NCBI RefSeq assembly: GCF_000024545.1 | Contig: NC_013947.1 | Coordinates: 1,302,001-1,366,000, forward strand | DNA from: Stackebrandtia nassauensis DSM 44728 | GTDB lineage: Bacteria; Actinomycetota; Actinomycetes; Mycobacteriales; Micromonosporaceae | Length of the DNA: 64,000 bases | Direction: 5' to 3' | Shown: positions 51,794 through 62,607 of the stretch, in pieces | Layout: the number at the start of each line of letters is the position of its first letter | Position numbering within the stretch: position 1 is the first letter of the stretch | Program-made: the position numbers and the translations under genes | The notes under the pieces: generated by a model | Databases searched by the model: none | Seen by the model: the letters and a program-made list of their open reading frames with translations, nothing else | Told to the model about the DNA's origin: nothing

Positions 51794-52485
51794 TGGCCTA
51801 CACAGAGGAATTCCGGGCCCAGGCGCGCGAGATCATGGAGCGCTACCCCGAGGGCAAGCAGCGTTCGGCGCTGCTGCCGATGCTGCACCTGGTGCAGAGC
51901 CAGGACGGCTACATCACCCAGGACGGGATCGCGTTCTGCGCCGAGATGATCGGCATCACCAAGGCCCAGGTGGCCGCGGTGTCCACTTTCTACACCATGT
52001 ACAAGCGGGAACCCACCGGCGACTACCTGGTCAGCGTGTGCACCAACACCCTGTGCGACGTCATGGGCGGCCAGAAGGTCTTCGACGCGCTGCGCGAGTA
52101 CCTGGGCGTCGACCACGACGAGACCACCGGCGACGGCAAGATCACCCTGGAACACGCCGAATGCCTGGCCGCGTGCGACTACGCGCCCGTCATGACCGTC
52201 AACTACGAGTTCTTCGACAAGACGAACCCGGACGAGGCCGTGCAGCTGGCCAAGAACCTGCGCAACGGCGAACGCCCCACCCCCACCCGCGGCGCCCCGC
52301 TGTGCACGCTCAAGGAGATGTCGCGGCAGCTGGCCGGTTGGGCCGAGGACCGCGAGGCGGGTCTGGCCGGCAACGCCGCCGCCGACCCGACCCTGGCCGG
52401 TGCCCGGCTGGCCGCCGACGCCGGAATCACCGCCCCACCAGTCGACCCGGAAGTGTCGCTCGTCAAGAAGGAGGACGCTTCATGA
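51793..52485 (+). CDS. nuoE: NADH-quinone oxidoreductase subunit E ([2Fe-2S] N1a)
   Basis: 230 residues. The 24-kDa-type [2Fe-2S] ligands are the pair in CTNTLC and the pair in CLAAC, all four present. FYTMYKREPTG and EHAECLAACDYAPVMTVNYE are typical. The C-terminal ~70 residues, including AGWAEDREAGLAGNAA, are an actinobacterial extension. The stop overlaps the nuoF ATG. Confidence 0.95.
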   Translation: MAYTEEFRAQAREIMERYPEGKQRSALLPMLHLVQSQDGYITQDGIAFCAEMIGITKAQVAAVSTFYTMYKREPTGDYLVSVCTNTLCDVMGGQKVFDALREYLGVDHDETTGDGKITLEHAECLAACDYAPVMTVNYEFFDKTNPDEAVQLAKNLRNGERPTPTRGAPLCTLKEMSRQLAGWAEDREAGLAGNAAADPTLAGARLAADAGITAPPVDPEVSLVKKEDAS

Positions 52486-53798
52486 GCGGGCCCTCGCAGG
52501 AGGTGCTGGCGAAACTCACGCCGGTCCTGACCAAGCGCTGGCTGACCCCCGACGCCTGGAAGCTCGACGTCTACGAGCGGCTCGACGGCTACGCCGCGCT
52601 ACGCAAGGCCTTCAAGTACACCCCCGACGACCTGATCGCCTTCATGAAGGAATCCGGTCACCGCGGTCGTGGCGGCGCGGGCTTCCCCGTCGGCATGAAG
52701 TGGGCCTTCATCCCGCAAAACGACGGCAAACCGCACTACCTGGTGGTCAACGCCGACGAGGGCGAACCGGGTACCTGCAAGGACCTGCCGCTGATGATGA
52801 ACGACCCGCACTCGCTCATCGAGGGCATCATCATCGCGTGTTACGCGGTGCGGGCCTCGCGCGCGTTCATCTACATCCGGGGCGAGGCCGTGCACGCCGC
52901 CCGCCGACTGCGGCACGCCGTCGAGGAGGCCAAGGCCGCCGGATACCTCGGCGACAACATCCTCGACTCCGGTCTCGACCTGGAGATCGTCGTCCACTCC
53001 GGAGCCGGTGCCTACATCTGTGGCGAGGAGACCGCGCTGTTGGACTCGCTGGAGGGCTTCCGGGGACAGCCGCGCTTGCGGCCGCCGTTCCCGGCCACCC
53101 ACGGCCTGTACGCCTCGCCGACGGTCATCAACAACGTCGGCTCGATCGCCTCGGTCCCGCACATCGTCTTGGGCGGCGCCGAATGGTGGAAGTCGCTGGG
53201 CAGCGAGAACGCCGCCGGGACCATGATCTACTCGCTGTCGGGCCGCGTCGCCAACCCGGGACAGTACGAGTGCCGCCTGGGCACCACACTGGACGAACTG
53301 CTGGAGCTGGCCGGTGGCATGGCCAAGGGCCACAACCTGAAGTTCTGGACGCCGGGTGGTTCCTCGACGCCGATGCTGGCCGCCAAGCACTCCGACGTGC
53401 CACTGGACTTCGACAACATCGCCAAGGCCGGGTCCATCCTGGGCACGACCGCGATGATGATCTACTCCGACGCGGACTGCCCGGTCTACTGCACCTACCG
53501 CTGGTTGCAGTTCTACGCCCACGAATCCTGCGGCAAGTGCACCCCGTGTCGCGAGGGCAACTACTGGATGACGCGCATCTACCGGCGCATCCTGTCGGGC
53601 AACGGCACCCACGAGGACCTGGACACGCTGCTGGACGCCTGCGACAACCTGCTGGGTCGCTCGTTCTGCGGCCTGGGCGACGGCGCCACCTCGCCGGTCA
53701 CGTCCTCGCTCAAACACTTCAAACAGGACTACATCGACTACATCGAGGGCCATCGCCGTCCGCTGCTGGACGCCTCGGATCTGGTGGGAGCGCACTAA
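52482..53798 (+). CDS. nuoF: NADH-quinone oxidoreductase subunit F (FMN, N3; NADH oxidation)
   Basis: 438 residues. The NADH/FMN site is built from GRGGAGFPVGMKW and NADEGEPGTCKD. HSGAGAYICGEETALLDSLE is also conserved. The [4Fe-4S] N3 cluster is bound by CGKCTPCREG and a later Cys in FCGLGDGAT. It is the electron entry point of complex I. The start was fixed by overlap with the nuoE stop. Confidence 0.96.
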   Translation: MSGPSQEVLAKLTPVLTKRWLTPDAWKLDVYERLDGYAALRKAFKYTPDDLIAFMKESGHRGRGGAGFPVGMKWAFIPQNDGKPHYLVVNADEGEPGTCKDLPLMMNDPHSLIEGIIIACYAVRASRAFIYIRGEAVHAARRLRHAVEEAKAAGYLGDNILDSGLDLEIVVHSGAGAYICGEETALLDSLEGFRGQPRLRPPFPATHGLYASPTVINNVGSIASVPHIVLGGAEWWKSLGSENAAGTMIYSLSGRVANPGQYECRLGTTLDELLELAGGMAKGHNLKFWTPGGSSTPMLAAKHSDVPLDFDNIAKAGSILGTTAMMIYSDADCPVYCTYRWLQFYAHESCGKCTPCREGNYWMTRIYRRILSGNGTHEDLDTLLDACDNLLGRSFCGLGDGATSPVTSSLKHFKQDYIDYIEGHRRPLLDASDLVGAH

Positions 53799-56192
53799 AT
53801 GACCGAAACCGTCACGCTCACCATCGACGGACTCGAAGTGACCGTTCCCAAGGGGACGCTGGTCATCCGGGCCGCCGAACAGCTGGGCATCGAGATTCCC
53901 CGCTTCTGCGACCACCCGCTGCTGGAGCCCGCCGGTGCCTGTCGGCAGTGCCTCGTCGACGTCGAGGGACAGCGCAAGCCGCTGGCCTCGTGCACCGCGA
54001 CCTGCACCGACGGCATGGTCGTCAAGACCCAGCTGACCTCCCCTGTGGCCAAGAAGGCCCAGGAGGGGATCATGGAGTTCCTGCTCATCAACCACCCGCT
54101 CGACTGTCCGATGTGCGACAAGGGCGGCGAGTGCCCACTCCAGAACCAGGCGATGAGCACCGGCCGCACCGAGTCCCGCTTCACCGAACAGAAGCGGACC
54201 TTCAAGAAGGCCAAGCCGATCTCCTCGCAGGTGCTGCTGGACCGGGAACGCTGCGTCCTGTGTCAGCGCTGCACCCGCTTCAGCGACGAGATCGCCGGTG
54301 ACCCGTTCATCGACCTGATGGAACGCTCCTCGCAGGAGCAGATCGGCACCGCCGAGGGCGAGGACTTCGAGTCCTACTTCTCCGGCAACACCGTCCAGAT
54401 CTGCCCGGTGGGCGCCCTGACCGGTACCCAGTACCGGTTCCAGGCCCGGCCCTTCGACCTGGTCTCCAGCCCCAGCGTGTGCGAACACTGCTCGGCCGGT
54501 TGCGCGCAGCGCACCGACCACCGGCGCGGCAAGGTGCTGCGGCGGCTGGCCGGCGACGACGCCGAGGTCAACGCCGAGTGGAACTGCGACAAGGGCCGCT
54601 GGGCCTTTGACTACGTCAACACCGACAACCGGATCCTCACCCCGCTGGTGCGCGGTGACGACGGCGAACTGCACGAGGCCTCCTGGCCCGACGCGCTGCG
54701 CGCCGCCGCCGCCGGACTCAAGCGCGCCAAGGGCGCCGGTGGCGTCGGCGTCCTGACCGGTGGCCGCCTGACCGTCGAGGACGCCTACGCGTACTCGAAG
54801 TTCGCGCGCCTCGCGTTGGACACCAACGACATCGACTTCCGGGCCCGCCCGCACTCCGACGAGGAGGCGACGTTCCTGGGCAACGCCGTGGCCGGTATCC
54901 ACCCGGCCTCCGGCGCCGTCACGTACTCCGAAGTGGACAAGGCTCCGGCCGTCCTCATCGCCGGTCTGGAGACCGAAGAGGAATGCCCGATCCTGTTCCT
55001 GCGGCTGCGCAAGGCCAACCGCGACACCGGCCTGAAGCCGTACGTCGTGGCGCCGTTCGCCACCCGCGGCACCGAGAAGTTCGGCGGCGAGCTCATACCC
55101 ACCGTCCCCGGTGGTGAGGCCGCGCTGCTGTCCGGTTACGCCGACGGCGGCGACATGTCCGACACGCTGCGGGCACCCGGCAGCCTCATCCTGGTCGGCG
55201 AACGCCTCGCCACCGTCCCCGGCGCCCTGACCGCCGCGGCCCGGCTGGCCAAGGCCACCGGCGCCAAACTGGCCTGGGTGCCGCGCCGCGCCGGCGACCG
55301 GGGCGCCGTCGACACCGGTCTGCTGCCCACCCTGCTGCCCGGCGGCGGCGAGGTCGACAACGACGCCGCCCGCGACGCGCTGGCGTCCTACTGGGACGTC
55401 GAGGCGCTGCCGGGCCAGCCCGGCCGCGACACCAACGCGATCCTGGCCGCCGCCGCCGACCGGGAACTGGGCGGTCTGCTGATCGCCGGGGTCGACCCCT
55501 TCGACCTGCCCGACCCGTCCGCGGCCGAAGCCGCCCTGTACACCGCGAACTTCATCGTCTCGGTCGAACAGCGGCACACCGCCGTCACCCGCCGGGCCGC
55601 CGTGGTCCTGCCCATCGCCACCGTCCCCGAGAAGGACGGCGCCTACCTCAACTGGGAAGGACGGCTGCGCACCTTCGAAGCCGCCATCGACTCCTCCCTG
55701 ATGAGCGACTACCAGGTCCTGGACGCGCTGGGCGCGGCCATGGGCGTGGAGTTGGGCTTCGAATCGCTGGCCAAGGTCCGCGGCGAACTGGCCGGGGTCC
55801 CCGAGCCGGCCGCCCGCGCCGCCGCCCCGCTGGTGTCGGCCGAAGCCGTGGTCACCCCCGCCGAGGGCAACGCCGTCCTGGCGACCTGGCACCACCTGCT
55901 GGACTCGGGAACGTTGCAGGACAACAACACCCACCTCGCCGGCACCGCCGCCACCCCGGTGGTGAGGCTGTCGCACGGGACCGCGGCGTCCATCGGCGCC
56001 GCCGAGGGCCAGCCGGTGACGGTCGCCAGCTCCTCGGGCGGCATCACGCTGCCGCTGGCCGTCACCCGCATGCCCGACGGCGTGGTGTGGCTGCCCACCA
56101 ACTCGCCCGGATCGGGTGTCTACCGAGGACTCGGCGTCGCCGCTGGCGACATCGTGTCGATCGCCACCTACAACGGAGGCAACCGTGACTAA
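53799..56192 (+). CDS. nuoG: NADH-quinone oxidoreductase subunit G
   Basis: 797 residues. The N-terminal [2Fe-2S] ferredoxin-like domain ([20 protein letters not shown]) is followed by a His-Cys3 region near [17 protein letters not shown], a 4Fe-4S set ([11 protein letters not shown] and VQICPVGAL) and a further cluster set with CEHCSAGC. The remaining ~550 residues are molybdopterin-fold-like but carry no molybdenum site. It transfers electrons from NuoF along the arm. Confidence 0.95.
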   Translation: MTETVTLTIDGLEVTVPKGTLVIRAAEQLGIEIPRFCDHPLLEPAGACRQCLVDVEGQRKPLASCTATCTDGMVVKTQLTSPVAKKAQEGIMEFLLINHPLDCPMCDKGGECPLQNQAMSTGRTESRFTEQKRTFKKAKPISSQVLLDRERCVLCQRCTRFSDEIAGDPFIDLMERSSQEQIGTAEGEDFESYFSGNTVQICPVGALTGTQYRFQARPFDLVSSPSVCEHCSAGCAQRTDHRRGKVLRRLAGDDAEVNAEWNCDKGRWAFDYVNTDNRILTPLVRGDDGELHEASWPDALRAAAAGLKRAKGAGGVGVLTGGRLTVEDAYAYSKFARLALDTNDIDFRARPHSDEEATFLGNAVAGIHPASGAVTYSEVDKAPAVLIAGLETEEECPILFLRLRKANRDTGLKPYVVAPFATRGTEKFGGELIPTVPGGEAALLSGYADGGDMSDTLRAPGSLILVGERLATVPGALTAAARLAKATGAKLAWVPRRAGDRGAVDTGLLPTLLPGGGEVDNDAARDALASYWDVEALPGQPGRDTNAILAAAADRELGGLLIAGVDPFDLPDPSAAEAALYTANFIVSVEQRHTAVTRRAAVVLPIATVPEKDGAYLNWEGRLRTFEAAIDSSLMSDYQVLDALGAAMGVELGFESLAKVRGELAGVPEPAARAAAPLVSAEAVVTPAEGNAVLATWHHLLDSGTLQDNNTHLAGTAATPVVRLSHGTAASIGAAEGQPVTVASSSGGITLPLAVTRMPDGVVWLPTNSPGSGVYRGLGVAAGDIVSIATYNGGNRD

Positions 56193-57528
56193 CGTGTACG
56201 CGCTCATGGCCGAAGGGCCGGACGACACGCTGGCGATGTTCGGCAACGATCCATGGTGGATGATCCTCATCAAGGCCGTGGTCGTCTTCGCCGGACTCGT
56301 CGTGCTGACCCTTTTGACGATCTGGTTCGAGCGCAAGGCCGTCGCCTGGATGCAGGTGCGTCCCGGCCCCAACCGCCACGGCCCCTTCGGTCTGCTGCAG
56401 AGCCTCGCCGACGGCCTCAAACTGGCGTTCAAAGAGGACCTGGTCCCGGCCGGAGCCGACAAGATCGTGTTCATCCTGGCGCCGGTCATCTCCACCGTGT
56501 GCGCCATCACCGCGTTCTCCATCATCCCGCTGGGCCCCGAGGTCAGCATCTTCGGCGTCGTCACGCCGCTGCAACTGACCGACCTGCCCGTCGGGGTGCT
56601 GCTGGTGCTGGCCTGCTCGGCCCTGGGCGTCTACGGCATCGTGCTGGGCGGCTGGGCCTCCGGCTCCACCTACTCGCTGCTGGGATCACTGCGCGCCGCC
56701 GCCCAGGTCATCTCCTACGAGATCGCCATGGGCCTGTCCATCGTGGCGGTGTTCCTGACCTCGGGAACCCTGTCCACCTCCGGCATCGTCGCCGCCCAGC
56801 AAGAAGGACAGACCATGACCTTCGGGTCGGTGTCCTTCGAGATCCCCGGCTGGTACGCGCTGCTGCTTCTGCCCAGCTTCATCATCTTCTGCATCTCGGT
56901 CGTCGGCGAGACCAACCGCGCCCCCTTCGACCTCCCCGAAGCCGAGTCCGAACTGGTCGGTGGTTTCCACACCGAGTACTCGTCACTGAAGTTCGCGCTG
57001 TTCTTCCTGGCCGAGTACATCAACATGGTGACGGTCTCCGCGATGGCCACCACCCTGTTCCTGGGCGGCTGGCAGGCCCCGTTCCCGGCCAGCTGGTGGC
57101 CGGGCGCCAACGAGGGCTGGTTCCCGCTGATCTGGTTCTTCGGCAAGGTCATCGTGCTGCTGTTCGGCTTCGTGTGGCTGCGCGGTACGCTCCCCAGGTT
57201 CCGCTACGACCAGTTCATGCGACTGGGCTGGAAGGTGCTGGTGCCGGTCAACCTCGTGTGGATCGTCGCCCTGGCCGGTTTCTACGCCGGCCGCGAATCC
57301 GAGTCGCTGGCCACCCGGGTCTCGGTGATCGGCGGGGTCGGACTGCTGGTGCTGCTGGCACTCATGTTCTGGCCCACCCGCACCGAGTACAAGCCACCGT
57401 CCGAACCGGACAAGGGCCTCGGGGGCTTCCCGGTGCCACCGCTGGACCTGGAAATACCACCGTCCCCGAGCACCAAACAGCTCGAAGCCAAGCGAGAGCC
57501 CGTCTCCGCGAAGGAAGGAGGGCAGTAA
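56185..57528 (+). CDS. nuoH: NADH-quinone oxidoreductase subunit H
   Basis: 447 residues from a GTG at 56185 (CGGAGG just upstream) overlapping the nuoG stop by 8 bp. Eight membrane spans. [20 protein letters not shown] and [20 protein letters not shown] are the classic signatures, with charged residues near the quinone entrance. The C-terminal ~45 residues form a Pro-rich tail. It connects peripheral and membrane arms. Confidence 0.96.
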   Translation: MTNVYALMAEGPDDTLAMFGNDPWWMILIKAVVVFAGLVVLTLLTIWFERKAVAWMQVRPGPNRHGPFGLLQSLADGLKLAFKEDLVPAGADKIVFILAPVISTVCAITAFSIIPLGPEVSIFGVVTPLQLTDLPVGVLLVLACSALGVYGIVLGGWASGSTYSLLGSLRAAAQVISYEIAMGLSIVAVFLTSGTLSTSGIVAAQQEGQTMTFGSVSFEIPGWYALLLLPSFIIFCISVVGETNRAPFDLPEAESELVGGFHTEYSSLKFALFFLAEYINMVTVSAMATTLFLGGWQAPFPASWWPGANEGWFPLIWFFGKVIVLLFGFVWLRGTLPRFRYDQFMRLGWKVLVPVNLVWIVALAGFYAGRESESLATRVSVIGGVGLLVLLALMFWPTRTEYKPPSEPDKGLGGFPVPPLDLEIPPSPSTKQLEAKREPVSAKEGGQ

Positions 57529-57531
57529 CCC

Positions 57532-58089
57532 ATGTTCGGAACCGCCAAGAGCTTCGGCGTCACCTTCGCGCACATGTTCAAGAAACAGGTGACCGAGAAG
57601 TACCCCGAAGTGCGTACGCCCACCGCGCCGCGTTACCACGGCCGCCACATCCTCAACCGTCACCCCGACGGCCTGGAGAAGTGCGTCGGCTGCGAACTGT
57701 GCGCCTGGGCCTGCCCCGCCGACGCGATCTTCGTCGAGGGCGGCGACAACACCGACAAGACCCGGTACTCGCCCGGTGAGCGCTACGCCGTCGACTACCA
57801 GATCAACTACGCCCGCTGCATCTTCTGTGGACTGTGCATCGAGGCCTGTCCGACCCGCTCGCTCACCATGAGCAACGAGTACGAGCTGGCCGCCGACAAC
57901 CGCCGCGACCTCATCTTCACCAAGGAACAGCTGCTGGCTCCGCTGCTGGAGGGCATGGAGCAGCCGCCGCACCCGATGCGGCTGGGCAACTCCGAGAAGG
58001 ACTACTACGTCAAGGCCCTCGACAACCCCGGCACCAGCGTCGGGGCCGAGAAGTCGCAGGCCGAAGCCCGGCAGGAGGCCGCGGAATGA
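57532..58089 (+). CDS. nuoI: NADH-quinone oxidoreductase subunit I (clusters N6a/N6b)
   Basis: 185 residues with two [4Fe-4S] ferredoxin motifs: [16 protein letters not shown] and [33 protein letters not shown] precedes the first. It carries electrons from NuoG to NuoB. Ribosome site AGGAGGGCAG before the ATG. The stop overlaps the nuoJ ATG. Confidence 0.96.
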   Translation: MFGTAKSFGVTFAHMFKKQVTEKYPEVRTPTAPRYHGRHILNRHPDGLEKCVGCELCAWACPADAIFVEGGDNTDKTRYSPGERYAVDYQINYARCIFCGLCIEACPTRSLTMSNEYELAADNRRDLIFTKEQLLAPLLEGMEQPPHPMRLGNSEKDYYVKALDNPGTSVGAEKSQAEARQEAAE

Positions 58090-58856
58090 CGCACACACTC
58101 CTGGCCGCAGGTGGCGCCGTCACGACCGGTGAGGCCATCACCTTCTGGATCCTGGCGCCGATCATCCTCGGCGGCGCCATCGGCATGGTCCTGGCCCGCT
58201 CCGCCGTCCACTCGGCACTGCTGCTGGCCTGCACCATGCTGGGCCTGGGCGTGATCTACATGCTCCAGTCGGGGCCGTTCATCGGCTTCGTCCAGATCAT
58301 CGTCTACACCGGCGCCATCATGATGCTGTTCCTGTTCGTCATCATGCTGGTGGGCCGCGACTCCAAGGACTCGCTGCTGGAAACCCTGCGCGGCCAACGC
58401 ATCGCCGCCATCGGATTGGGCATCGGCATGGCCCTTTTGCTGTGCACCGGCCTGGCCCGCGGCGTGGGCGCCGTGTCCGCCGTCGGCCTCGACGAGGCCA
58501 ACGCCAACGGCAACGTCAAGGGCATCGCCGCCGAACTGTTCACCAAGTACGTCTTCGCCTTCGAGGTCACCTCCGCCCTGCTCATCACCGCCGCCGTCGG
58601 CGCGATGGTCCTGGCACACGTCGAGAAGGCCAAAGAGGACAAACTCGGGCAGAAGAAGTCCTCCCGACTGCGGTTCGCCAAGGGCAACTACCCCGGACCC
58701 AAGGCCGGACCCGGCGTCTTCGCCACCTCCGACTCGGTGGCCACCCCGGCGCTGCTGCCCGACGGCACCGAAAGCGAACGCTCCATCTCGCCGGTCGTGC
58801 CGCCCCGCGAACTCGAACCCGCCGAAGCCGCACCCAAGCCAACGGAGGGCCGCTGA
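58086..58856 (+). CDS. nuoJ: NADH-quinone oxidoreductase subunit J
   Basis: 256 residues. Five membrane spans in the first ~175 residues; [20 protein letters not shown] is the conserved TM3 region, whose Tyr-Thr-Gly breaks the helix. A cytoplasmic or external tail of ~80 residues (after [20 protein letters not shown]) is longer than in most bacteria. It is part of the proton-pumping membrane arm. Confidence 0.94.
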   Translation: MTHTLLAAGGAVTTGEAITFWILAPIILGGAIGMVLARSAVHSALLLACTMLGLGVIYMLQSGPFIGFVQIIVYTGAIMMLFLFVIMLVGRDSKDSLLETLRGQRIAAIGLGIGMALLLCTGLARGVGAVSAVGLDEANANGNVKGIAAELFTKYVFAFEVTSALLITAAVGAMVLAHVEKAKEDKLGQKKSSRLRFAKGNYPGPKAGPGVFATSDSVATPALLPDGTESERSISPVVPPRELEPAEAAPKPTEGR

Positions 58857-58858
58857 CG

Positions 58859-59158
58859 ATGACACCAACCTTCTACCTCGTCCTGGCCGCGGCCCTGTTC
58901 ACCATCGGCGCCGTTGGTGTCCTGGTGCGCCGCAACGCCATCGTCGTGTTCATGTGCGTCGAGCTGATGCTCAACGCCGCGAACCTGACCCTGGTGACCT
59001 TCTCGCGCATCAACGGCTCGCTGGAGGGACAGATCATGTCGTTCTACGTCATGGTCGTGGCCGCCGCCGAAGTCGTCGTCGGACTGGCCATCATCATGTC
59101 GATCTTTAGATCCCGCCGCTCGGCCTCGGTCGACGACGCCAACCTGCTGAAGTACTAA
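58859..59158 (+). CDS. nuoK: NADH-quinone oxidoreductase subunit K
   Basis: 99 residues and three membrane spans, the standard size. [20 protein letters not shown] carries the conserved Glu of TM2, and [17 protein letters not shown] the second Glu-containing helix. These acidic residues are essential for proton coupling in the family. It starts 2 bp after the nuoJ stop. Confidence 0.95.
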   Translation: MTPTFYLVLAAALFTIGAVGVLVRRNAIVVFMCVELMLNAANLTLVTFSRINGSLEGQIMSFYVMVVAAAEVVVGLAIIMSIFRSRRSASVDDANLLKY

Positions 59159-59173
59159 GAGGACGAAACCGAC

Positions 59174-61081
59174 GTGGAGAAGATCGAATACGCCACCGCC
59201 ACCGGTGCGCTTTCCACCGTGTGGCTGCTGATAGCGCTGCCGCTGGCCTCAGCGGCGATCCTGTTCCTGCTGGGCCGCCGCGCCGACAAGTGGGGCCACT
59301 GGCTGGGCGTCGCCTCCATCGGCGCCGCCTTCGCCCTGGGACTGACCTACTTCCTGCAACTGTCAGACCTCAGCAACAAGAGCGTGTCGCTGGACCTGTT
59401 CACGTTCATCGACACCGGGAACCTCAAGATCTCGGCCGGACTGCTGTTCGACCCGCTGTCAGCGGTGTTCGTACTGCTCATCACCGGCGTCGGATTCCTC
59501 ATCCACGTCTACGCCGTCGGCTACATGTCCCACGACGAGGGCCGCCGACGCTTCTTCGCGTTCTTCAACCTGTTCGCCGCCGCCATGCTGCTCTTGGTGC
59601 TCGGCAACAACTACGTGATGACCTTCGTCGGCTGGGAAGGCGTCGGTCTGGCCTCGTACCTGCTGATCTCCTTCTGGTACACCAAGCCGTCCGCGGCCAC
59701 CGCCGGCAAGAAGGCGTTCATCATGAACCGCGTCGGCGACGCCGGGTTCCTGCTGGCGATCTTCGCCATGTTCGCCACCATCGGCTCCACCGACTTCGAC
59801 ACCGTCTTCAACGGCGTCTCCGGAATGTCCACCGGCATCACCCTCGCCATCGGACTGTTCCTGCTCCTGGGCGCCTGCGGCAAGTCCGGCCAGTTCCCAC
59901 TCCAGGCCTGGCTCCCCGACGCCATGGAAGGCCCCACCCCGGTCTCGGCACTGATCCACGCCGCCACCATGGTCACCGCGGGCGTCTACCTGATCGCCCG
60001 CTCCAACCCGATCTTCAACGCCAACGCCACCGCCGAACTCGTCGTGGTGTCCATCGGCGCCCTGACCCTCCTCATCGGATGCGTCATCGGCTGCGCCAAG
60101 GACGACATCAAACGGGTCCTTGCCTACTCCACCGTCTCCCAGATCGGCTACATGTTCCTGGCCGTGGGACTCGGCGGCGGCGCCTACGCGCTGGGCATCA
60201 TCCACCTGCTCGCCCACGGCTTCTTCAAGGCCGGACTGTTCCTGGGCGCCGGATCCGTCATGCACGGCATGAACGACCAGGTCGACATCCGCCGCTTCGG
60301 CGGACTGTGGAAACACATGAAGATCACCTGGGTCACCTTCGGCCTCGGCTACCTGGCCATCATCGGCCTGCCGCCGCTGTCGGGCTTCTTCACCAAGGAC
60401 CCGATCATCCTGGCCGCGTTCAACCGCGAAGGCTGGCAGGGCTGGCTGTTCGGCTCCGCCGCGCTGCTGGGCGCCGGACTGACCGCCTTCTACATGACCC
60501 GGCTGTTCGTCCTCACCTTCCACGGCAAGAAACGCTGGACCGAGGACATCAAGCACCCGCACGAGTCGCCACCCATCATGTGGATACCACTGGTGCTGCT
60601 GGCATTCGGCTCCATCGCCGCCGGTTTCCTCATGAAGACCAGCGTCGTCGAATGGCTGACCCCCATCTTCGGTGAACACGAGGAAGCCCACGGCAAACTC
60701 GGGCACGGCGCCGTCACCGGCCTGACCATGGCCGTCGTCGCCGTCGGCGTCGCCGTCGCGATCCTGCTGTTCGGCCGCGGCACCGCACTACAGGAACAAC
60801 CGGCCCGCACCCAGATCGTGCGCGCCGCCCGCGCCAACCTGTACGCCGACCGCTTCAACGAGCTGGTCTTCGAACTACCCGGACGACTCCTCACCCGCGC
60901 ACTGGTGTGGGTCGACAACCGCGGCGTCGACGGCATCGTCAACGGCCTCGCCGCCGCGATCGGGGGCGGCTCAGCCCGACTGCGCCGCACCCAGACCGGA
61001 TTCGTCCGCAGCTACGCCTTGTCCATATTGTCCGGTGCCGTCGTCGTCGTGGCGGCCTTGTTGGTGGTGACATTCGGGTGA
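59174..61081 (+). CDS. nuoL: NADH-quinone oxidoreductase subunit L
   Basis: 635 residues from a GTG. An antiporter-like distal subunit of the membrane arm with about 16 spans. FVGWEGVGLASYLLISFWY holds the conserved Glu of the antiporter core, and QAWLPDAMEGPTPVSALIHA the Lys/His region. YSTVSQIGYMFLAVGLG is also typical. The C-terminal long lateral helix is present (from about residue 500). Its stop overlaps the nuoM GTG. Confidence 0.96.
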   Translation: MEKIEYATATGALSTVWLLIALPLASAAILFLLGRRADKWGHWLGVASIGAAFALGLTYFLQLSDLSNKSVSLDLFTFIDTGNLKISAGLLFDPLSAVFVLLITGVGFLIHVYAVGYMSHDEGRRRFFAFFNLFAAAMLLLVLGNNYVMTFVGWEGVGLASYLLISFWYTKPSAATAGKKAFIMNRVGDAGFLLAIFAMFATIGSTDFDTVFNGVSGMSTGITLAIGLFLLLGACGKSGQFPLQAWLPDAMEGPTPVSALIHAATMVTAGVYLIARSNPIFNANATAELVVVSIGALTLLIGCVIGCAKDDIKRVLAYSTVSQIGYMFLAVGLGGGAYALGIIHLLAHGFFKAGLFLGAGSVMHGMNDQVDIRRFGGLWKHMKITWVTFGLGYLAIIGLPPLSGFFTKDPIILAAFNREGWQGWLFGSAALLGAGLTAFYMTRLFVLTFHGKKRWTEDIKHPHESPPIMWIPLVLLAFGSIAAGFLMKTSVVEWLTPIFGEHEEAHGKLGHGAVTGLTMAVVAVGVAVAILLFGRGTALQEQPARTQIVRAARANLYADRFNELVFELPGRLLTRALVWVDNRGVDGIVNGLAAAIGGGSARLRRTQTGFVRSYALSILSGAVVVVAALLVVTFG

Positions 61082-62607
61082 ACTCGTTCCCATACCTGTC
61101 GGCCGTGATCGTGGTGCCGCTCATCGGCGCCCTCATCACCGCCTCCGTGCCCAAGGGCAAACCGAAGCAAGCCAAGGCCATCGCGCTCGGTTTCTCGCTG
61201 GCGGTCGCCGCCATCACCGTCGGCGCCTGGGCGTCGTACGACACCGGCGACACCGGGATGCAGCTGACCGAGCACTACTCCTGGGTACCCGCCTGGGGCC
61301 TCAACCTCAGCTTCGGCATGGACGGCATCGCCCTGGTCATGCTCGCCCTGACCGCGCTGCTCACCCCCATCGTCATCCTCGCCAGCTGGAACGACGCCCA
61401 CAAGCGCAACCAGCCCACGTTCTTCGCCCTCATCCTGGCCCTCCAGGCCACCATGATCGGCACCTTCATCTCCACGAACGTGCTGCTGTTCTACATCTTC
61501 TTCGAAGTGATGCTGGTGCCGATGTACTTCCTCATCGGCTCCTACGGCGGCAAACGCCGCCAGTACGCCGCGGTGAAGTTCTTCCTCTACTCACTGCTGG
61601 GCGGCATGGTGCTGCTGGCCGCCATCATCGGCCTGTGGGTCACCACCGGCGGCGTCTTCGACTTCGCCACCCTCACCGACGGCAAACACTCCATCGCCGA
61701 AGGCACCCTCCAGAACTGGCTGTTCCTCGGCTTCTTCATCGCCTTCGCCATCAAGGCGCCGTTCTTCCCGTTCCACACCTGGCTTCCCGACGCCGGTGGC
61801 GCCGCCCCCGCCGGGATCGCCGCGCTGCTCGTCGGCGTCATGGACAAGATCGGCACCTTCGCGATCCTGCGCTACTGCCTGCCGCTGTTCCCCGACGCCA
61901 GCCAGCTGTTCGCACCACTGGCCATCGCACTGGCCCTGGTCGGCGTCATCTACGGCGCCCTGGTCGCCATCGGACAAAAGGACCTGCGGCGCCTCGTCGC
62001 CTACACGTCCATCGCCCACTTCGGATTCATCGGCGTCGGCATCTTCGCCTTCACCACCGAATCCGCCTCCGGCGCCGTCCTCTACATGGTCAACCACGGC
62101 CTGGCCACCGGCCTGCTGTTCATCGTCGTGGGCATGCTCGCCACCCGCCGCGGCTCCAGCGACATCGCCGACTTCGGCGGCGCCGGAAAGACGCTGCCCC
62201 TGCTGGCCGGCACCTTCTTCATCGCCGGACTCGCCTCGCTGGCACTGCCCGGCACCGCGCCGTTCGTGTCCGAGTTCCTGATCCTCCTGGGCACCTACAG
62301 CGCCAACAAACCCGTCGCCGTCATCGCCACCCTCGGCGTCATCCTGGCCGCCGCCTACGTCCTGTGGATGTACCAGCGGACCATGCAGGGCACCGTCAAC
62401 GTCAAACTCGACGGCGTCCCGGCCATGAAACGCGACCTCAACCTCCGCGAGAAACTCGTCGTGGCTCCCCTGATCGTCGGGATCCTCGCCCTCGGCGTAT
62501 ACCCGCAACCCGTCCTCGACGTCATCAACCCCGCCGTCGAACACACCCTTGACAGCGTCGGCGTCACCGGTTCCGCAGACCAGGCCGCAACGGGAGAGAA
62601 CAAGTGA
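61078..62607 (+). CDS. nuoM: NADH-quinone oxidoreductase subunit M
   Basis: 509 residues from a GTG overlapping the nuoL stop. An antiporter-like subunit with about 14 spans: FYIFFEVMLVPMYFLIGSYG carries the conserved Glu, and FHTWLPDAGGAAPAGIAALL the central half-channel. AYTSIAHFGFIGVGIFAFT is another conserved helix. It pumps protons with NuoL and NuoN. Confidence 0.96.
   Translation: MNSFPYLSAVIVVPLIGALITASVPKGKPKQAKAIALGFSLAVAAITVGAWASYDTGDTGMQLTEHYSWVPAWGLNLSFGMDGIALVMLALTALLTPIVILASWNDAHKRNQPTFFALILALQATMIGTFISTNVLLFYIFFEVMLVPMYFLIGSYGGKRRQYAAVKFFLYSLLGGMVLLAAIIGLWVTTGGVFDFATLTDGKHSIAEGTLQNWLFLGFFIAFAIKAPFFPFHTWLPDAGGAAPAGIAALLVGVMDKIGTFAILRYCLPLFPDASQLFAPLAIALALVGVIYGALVAIGQKDLRRLVAYTSIAHFGFIGVGIFAFTTESASGAVLYMVNHGLATGLLFIVVGMLATRRGSSDIADFGGAGKTLPLLAGTFFIAGLASLALPGTAPFVSEFLILLGTYSANKPVAVIATLGVILAAAYVLWMYQRTMQGTVNVKLDGVPAMKRDLNLREKLVVAPLIVGILALGVYPQPVLDVINPAVEHTLDSVGVTGSADQAATGENK

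Noticed and set aside
52599..56564. Long minus-strand open frame (over 1300 codons) across nuoF-nuoH
   Set aside because: It lies opposite well-supported nuo genes; long antisense frames are expected in GC-rich DNA, and its translation has no recognisable domain and poor composition.
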